From positions 1,674,001-1,738,000 of the forward strand of contig JAIXMF010000001.1 of assembly GCA_025201365.1 (NCBI GenBank): a stretch of 64,000 nucleotides of DNA, given 5' to 3'. Shown here piece after piece: positions 58,209 to 64,000 of the stretch. This DNA is from Syncephalis plumigaleata (lineage: Eukaryota; Zoopagomycota; Zoopagomycetes; Zoopagales; Piptocephalidaceae). The notes below the pieces were generated by a model. The model saw only the letters and a list, made by a program, of their open reading frames with translations. It had not been told where the DNA came from and made no database searches. Each line of letters begins with the position of its first letter. Position 1 is the stretch's first letter. A program made the position numbers and the translations under genes.

Positions 58209-60189
58209 ATGAGTAAATTATCGAATGGATGGCTACATTTGCCAAACGAGATTTTCGATTACATCGTGGATTATCTCGACCATAGGACGATAACACAATT
58301 GGCCGCGACATCACGGCATTTACGCCTACGTCTAGTGAACAACAAGCCTTTATGGAAACATGCGTGCATGCTCTACTATAGCGTAGGCGAGATGGAACTG
58401 CTTTGGTTCGACACGAGAATCAAGCAAAGTTTGACATTGTATTGCAATGACAATCATGGAAACGATAAACAAGTCACGGCGTATAACAGTATAGATGACA
58501 ATGAGCATGACAACGAGATGGAACACGACGGATGCAGCTGGTATCAGTTATGGTGTTGGTGCCGTCGAATGGAGCAACACTGGCGGAGCAACGACGTTCA
58601 TGAGCATATCATCAAGCTTAACTCGTCGACGCGTACCATGTCGACCGAGTCTCCTCAGCCGACCGAGCACAGCATACTTTACAATCTGTTGACCAAGGTG
58701 GCCAATGGCATTGAGGATCGTCTATATACGAGAACGAAGAATAGAGGCAATGCCGATCAGATATCCGTATGGGCCACTTGCTTCAGTGGCACACTATTGG
58801 AGCGTACCAGTCGAGACAGCACAGCCCTTGAATCCAGTAATGATCCAGAACATACGCTATTTATAGCGCATCCTGATTGGACAAATCTATTCACGAATGG
58901 CAAGCATCGAATGCATCACAAGAATGAGCATAAGCATCAGTTCACTCGATTGGAGACACCGAACTACTTTAGTATCGTATCGGTTAAAATGGATGCCCTT
59001 AACATTGTGGCGCATGTACGTACAAGTATGAGCGAATCTACCAAAATATACATATGGCAAAATGGGAGAACCGATCCGATATACTGGAATGCATTATTCA
59101 ATATATTGGACAAGTCACTCTATGGCGCTAAGCAAGAATGGAAGCCATTGTCGCTATTCAATGGATGGTTAATGCTAACCACTGCGGTGACTGTCACTGG
59201 ACAAGAATCCTCGGTTATTATAGAGGTTTATCGAGTAATGCGGTGAAGCACGTATTTCCCGTGCATGCTTGCTATCTGCCTACTCTCTCGTATTTCTCCT
59301 TGGAGATGCTGAAGAAACAGCTTGTCTTTTTCAGCCTACCTGGCATCAACTTGATGATGCGCGCTGATCACAAGGAAATGACGTTCATTCACTTGGAGCA
59401 TGATCTAGAGAATCCACACCAGTACTACTGGTCTCTTCATAAGGTATCGAGTGCCAATTGTCAATCGTTGCATTCGACAAGTAATCAGGATCACTAGTGA
59501 CCAGTCAAGGTGGCGGTGTATTCCTCGTGGATAGTGATATTGCGTGTACTACCATTGCTGCAAATGGTGTCGACGTCATTCGCGTCAATGATCATCAAGT
59601 GATAATAGAAATCAAGACATTGGGACTCGAGACACGATGGCTCGGTATGATTGACACGAGAAACGCCAAACCATTAACGCGCGCATGCTTACCGGTGGCA
59701 CCGAAGAATTGCCCCCAATCGTTGGTGTGGTCATTAACGGGCGACTGGAATCGATTGCCATTTTTGATGCCAGGCACTACGGATACCAAGTGCAATGAAC
59801 AACTACTATTGACGTTTGGAGGAAGGAGTCCTGATAATGAATCGGCTTACTACGCGCAATGCATTGACATTGCAACGGGTACGGTAATCCGTCAGATTGA
59901 ACGCACCTGGAGACTGGAGGTGCTCTCCTCGACCTACGTGCGAATTGGCCATTTAATCCCGGTTACCGATTTAAATGAAGCGTTTAAATTCCTCGATACT
60001 AGTACCAAGGAATGGAAGCTACTATCCTTATGTAATCGGTCATCACATTCATTCTCGGAGAGAGCATCGTTGTTCTACACGGTAACGCATCGGCTGGCCA
60101 ATATGGCAGTTAAACTTGCATCTTCGAGGAATTCCGAGACAGATGGTGATTCTAGCAAATATCATATTCTAGATGCTACTACCGTTTAA
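58209..60189 (+). CDS. F-box protein, substrate adaptor of an SCF ubiquitin ligase
   Basis: The N-terminal F-box is clear: HLPNEIFDYIVDYLDHRTITQLAATSRHLRLRLVNNKPLWKHA (given in part), matching the LPxEIxxxIxxYL...VSRxxR...LWK pattern that binds Skp1. The remaining ~600 residues are a β-rich region with no repeat I can name; blocks such as TKEWKLLSLCNR and KQEWKPLSLFNGW look like remote relatives of each other, hinting at a propeller. No intron is visible. The reading frame shifts at about 59200-59240 and again near 59490, giving three overlapping ORFs (to 59246, 59138-59497 and 59497-60189) that together make one protein-like sequence; I regard the shifts as likely consensus errors. Target protein unknown. 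Confidence 0.75.
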
Positions 60190-60392
60190 CTACTAGCTAT
60201 TAGCTATTTAGCAGCATTGTTTTTACTACTTGATATCATGCAGTATATATACTGTACCAATATTGCTACAAGTATAAAACAGCCCATTATCACTTATTAT
60301 CGAATAAAAATGCTGCTTTATTTCAGGCTAACAATACGAGGATAATCAATGAGTATGTTCTACATATCATTAATCGTCAATAATATTCCCGG

Positions 60393-62540
60393 TTATTTGC
60401 ATCGTGTATCATCGCTATTACAAGTATTCTTAAACTGTTCTAATGACATTTCATCTGTCATGACACGACTCGTTATCGATTGTATCGCGCTACTTGGATA
60501 TCCTACATAATCCTCGGCTGATGGCGCATCATTCAATGTCTTTGTCAGCGCATTATGCTCTATATTTGAAGCAATAGTCGGTTCCTCCTTAGTAAGAGTG
60601 ATAGGTCCGTATAGTTTTTCTCGTGTCTTGTTCAAAAGCTTTCTTAATAATGTAGCTACACTCTCCGATGGTTTAGCATGCTGTTGCGGTATGCGTACGC
60701 ATAGCATGTAAAGTAGACAAATGGACTGTATGGCGTATGCCGTATATCGTAGTGTTCTCCGCACCATAATAATAGCAATATCCTGTGTAAAATCATTTGA
60801 TACTAGGAGTATTATGTCTAGAGTAATAAATACTGCAGTAACGGATAATATAGCCGAGAATGCGCACAACTATTCGATTATGAATTACAAGTCTCATTAG
60901 ATGTGTATGTCCATACATGAACAAAAAGCAACCACCTACCCTAAGCAATGCATATCGAGCCAGTTCACTCTTGCTCTGCCTTAATAATAAATAAAATTTA
61001 ATGCCTAAAAAGTATGATTTATACTAGATATTAGTAGCATGAAATGAAATATATCTCGTTATGTTATGATGCTATCATCCTTTTACCCACCGCAATATGC
61101 AAATGTCATAGCTCCTAAACATTGTATTACAATCGTAATGTAAAGAAATAGTATGTAGAGCCCTACGTATACGACAGGCATATTGTAGAGGAAATATCCA
61201 GCAAGTCTGAATGCTTGCGAGAACATCAAAAGCGATGATCCCACGTGGACGGAAATACGAAAAGCAGTAGCGGATTTGTGTAAATCTATGGCAGCTTGCA
61301 ATCGAATCCTACGCCATTTTTATATAGATCGATCGATTAATTAATTAGTATTCCTCATTCGATCGATGAACATGTCACTATACACCTACCAGAGTAGTAA
61401 TACCAGGTAGACTCCAAGAACCCGCAGAATTGAAAGTACAAGACCTGTGACCCTAACTCTCGCATCCACATCATTCAGGAATGAGTATACCGCCCCACCT
61501 ATGGATATTTGCTAAATAAGCTATTCTTATCTCCACAAACAAACAATAAAGTATTCAGTTGATGCTTGCCTGCAGAAGAGACTAGTGCGCAAATAAATGC
61601 CATCACTCGCAAGTCCCATGTAAATCTTCCCGCCTTGATAAGCAACACTATATCAATAATGCCGTAAATGACAAATAGTAACGTGATTGCACTATAGATT
61701 CCCATCAATACGGTGAACCATGTTGCAAAATACGCTTGATTCCATACTCCCAATTCTATACCAATAGCATAATTAGTAACAAACAATCATACACATCATA
61801 TATATCACAGAAGAACAATAACAGCAAGAACACTTACGCTGAGTAACGGTGACCACAATGGGATCTGTCATATTGGCTAGATGCCGAGCGAGTAGTGGAT
61901 AATTCCGATAACTAACCAACGCGATTGGAATCCCACTCCAAGCACAGGCGGAGTAATAGTAGTTATTAACATTACGCCTGCCACCCGGTAGATCTGCCGT
62001 GTCAACCGGCTTCACAGTCATTCCTTGTAGGATCAATTTAACGGGAAAAAATGACTGACTCACTAGCCAGGCATTGTATTGTTTAATTGCACCCATAAGC
62101 TAGATCGTTTCTCGACATTAATTTATGAAATAAACACAAATCGCCAATGCGTATGAGAGATATGAACTTACATTAGTATTATCGGTACAGCTAGATCTCT
62201 CGATATCCGTCATATTGAGGAGGACTATCACCGAGTCGACAATATTCGGTAGAATAGCGCGTGTATCATTGAAATTAAATGGGACTGTCTTATTGAATTC
62301 ACAATTGGCACTATCGAGCACGATACGAGGAGTGACTAGAACACCGGTGTTGTTGTACCATGGCATTCTATGCTGATACGGATCGGTGGTGCGTGACTCG
62401 AACGTCGCGTTCATTTGTCGATTGTACACGCGTATGGATGCGGACACATAGTATTGACGGATGGGAACAATACTATTCGGGACAAGTAGGAAACCAAGAA
62501 GGATTCGACATAGTAGGAGGAGAAGGGTAGTCCGCCACAT
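60393..62540 (-). CDS. Seven-helix membrane protein with large glycosylated ectodomain, receptor-like
   Basis: Exon 1 is 62540-62172, exon 2 62099-61838, exon 3 begins at 61755; three or four more exons follow. A signal peptide (MWRTTLLLLLCRILLGFLL) is followed by about 200 extracellular residues with several NxT/NxS sites and a block NIVDSVIVLLNMTD...YYYSACAWSGIPIALVSY that resembles the protease-associated (PA) fold. Seven hydrophobic segments follow (first YFATWFTVLMGIYSAITLLFVIYGIIDIVLL), then a C-terminal cytoplasmic tail of about 110 polar residues. The layout resembles ectodomain-bearing GPCRs. No class motif is recognised and ligand is unknown. ATG at 62540 was chosen because it starts the signal peptide. 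Confidence 0.75.
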
Positions 62541-63132
62541 CAATCGTCGTACTCGTAGTAATATAGTAGTGATAGTGATGATAACAATGATAGTGTATAT
62601 ATATATATATGTTGATATGTTGATATAACTACATATAATCTTTCGATTAATATGATAATGAAATAATACTGAATTGAATAAATAATAATAGCATAATTGA
62701 AGTGATACGGATGGAAACTTGCAACTAACTAGCTAAATATTACAAGGAATAATTACAAGGAAGAAAAGTATGCACGCAATGGACATTCACGGTAGTTGCT
62801 GCATATTCTACTAATAGCCATACGCCTACAACTCTACCATTACTCGTTTACTGATTGGTGTGTGTAATCCTATTGATGAGGGATAAGGCAAAGAACCGGT
62901 TTCTATAAACAATGACCTGTGCCCTACATGTTCACGGGTAAGTCAATACAGAAATGTACAGTGTCACATACTCAACTATGGCATATTTTAGTACGTGAAT
63001 GAACACGAGCGATTCAATATTCCTCAGAATGTATTATTGAAATATATATGTACTATATATATATATCCAGTTTCATGCTACCACGCCATGCTTTGTAATA
63101 ATCACTATGGATCATTTTATTGAACGATTTCA

Positions 63133-63163
<31 letters not shown>

Positions 63164-63304
63164 TCACTTTCTTCTATTATTGCTCATATTATGCTATCTT
63201 CATATTTATCATTCAGATCATTGCAACATATGCATACACACACACACACACACAACATGGATTATCCTAACAACATGGGCCGTATGATAAACCGGATCCG
63301 TGCA
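62541..63304. other. Intergenic, about 760 bp
   Basis: Contains a TA run near 62596-62610, a CTTT tetranucleotide run at about 63132-63164 and a CA run at about 63237-63254. Holds the promoter of the 7TM gene and the 3' region of calcineurin A. No gene. Confidence 0.4.
63132..63164 (+). repeat. CTTT tetranucleotide microsatellite
   Basis: About eight copies in a row, upstream of a CA dinucleotide run at 63237-63254. Likely variable in length between strains. Confidence 0.85.
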
Positions 63305-64000
63305 TTATTGAGAACTTGGAGCATCGTCATGGTCAGCAATAGCAGAGGCCAGCTTGGCCAAATCATCTTCTGGTGCACTTTGCATAGCATCAATGAGTGA
63401 CTGTCGACGACGTGCCTTTTCTTTACGCTCCACCTCCTGTTTCGTGGGCGGTAGCTTCTCGTTCTCTCTATCGTGTTCCTTGGCCTGTTCAAAGTTGGTA
63501 ATTGCTAATAGAGGGAAGCATTGTTCTGAATTAGTACAAGTATCACTAATGCTACCATTATGTATAATGCCCTACCTTTCTTGATACCTCAGCACCTAGG
63601 GCCAAATAACCGGGTGGTAGTGCGGTAGTACCCATTTTCGATTTAAGTTCATTGATACTTTCAGATTCCTCACTACATATACATATACATAGATAGAATT
63701 ATACAGTTAGTAAATGATGTTCTACTAGTAATCGATCTGCTGATTGATTTCCCTTACCGAAGCACGGCGAATACACGAGCCATTTTACCAACAGCCAAGA
63801 TCTTGTTACGGATAACATTACGACGTGCTTCTGTCTCTTGATCGACAGGCGACGTGGATGCAGCTAGAAATGTGTTACACGCGTATTAATGACATTATCA
63901 ATTATACAAGTAGTTGTGTGACATACCTGGAAGTGCCTTTTCCGTTGTTTCCGCAAGTTCTTCCTTACTGCAAATGTTGAGAATGGCAATTAACATATCG
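63305..64000 (-). CDS. Calcineurin A (PP2B catalytic subunit), C-terminal part, 5' end outside window
   Basis: Ca2+/calmodulin-activated Ser/Thr phosphatase. Only the last exons are here. They read DMLIAILNICSKEEL at the window edge, then [33 protein letters not shown], shown here from its parts, then PPGYLALGAEV, an EHDRENEKLPP stretch and a final tail ending DDAPSSQ before TAA at 63305-63307. The block NICSxEEL matches the calmodulin-binding helix region and [20 protein letters not shown] the regulatory linker found before the autoinhibitory segment of human PPP3C. The tail rich in Lys/Arg/Glu is longer and different from animal forms. The catalytic domain lies outside, so integrity is unknown. 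Confidence 0.9.

Overview
The window is nuclear DNA from a eukaryote with many short spliceosomal introns (mostly 50-85 nt; GTAAGT-type donors, TACTAAC/GCTAAT-type branch sites 20-45 nt before the acceptor) and closely packed genes on both strands. Gene content (Whi2-like, Erv1, Rpn14/PAAF1, PIG-P, Sdhaf4, calcineurin A, NUC1-type nuclease, secreted class 3 lipase) points to a fungus. Retained PARN, VIP36-type lectin, ubinuclein, TXNDC9 and a zinc-finger HscB suggest an early-diverging lineage (Zoopagomycota or Mucoromycota) rather than an ascomycete. The lineage is inference; no marker in the window settles it.

Layout. 1-0.5 kb: end of a transportin. 0.9-1.9 kb (-): small secreted protein related to the locus at 33 kb. 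3.5-9.8 kb: two seven-helix membrane proteins flanking a TMEM70-like gene and ribosomal protein uS8. 10.1-20.3 kb: TXNDC9, PAAF1, EndoG-type nuclease, VIP36-like lectin, PARN, secreted Cys-rich repeat protein. 22.2-32.4 kb: ubinuclein, DRG1, lipase, HIBADH. 33.2-36.3 kb: the single-codon microexon gene. 36.5-45.7 kb: Erv1, Efm4, NOM1/Sgd1, FMN 2-hydroxyacid oxidase, HscB. 48.5-64 kb: Whi2-like, PIG-P, SDHAF4, RhoGEF, F-box protein, ectodomain-bearing 7TM protein, and the end of calcineurin A. Several genes serve mitochondria (TMEM70-like, EndoG, HIBADH, Erv1, HscB, SDHAF4), but I see no operon-like arrangement.

The standout is 33181-36300. A signal-peptide exon is followed by 36 successive introns separated by 35 tiny exons, 31 of them exactly 3 nt long (one codon). 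Most of these introns are ~80-nt relatives of one another. Spliced in order, they predict a 68-residue secreted precursor with a dibasic site and a 37-residue mature peptide with the pattern C-x12-CC-x12-C. An inverted relative at 0.9-1.9 kb shares the 5' exon, an intron fragment and the 3' end but lacks the array. Since each central microexon is one phase-0 codon, any could be skipped without loss of frame. The layout recalls schistosome micro-exon genes but is more extreme; I know of no described case of consecutive single-codon exons on this scale.

Quality caveat: many conserved genes carry single-base deletions, mostly in or beside short homopolymers, which looks like consensus error in the assembly. 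It affects gene models and probably explains the one 2-nt microexon. All splicing is predicted by eye; no transcript or database search was available.
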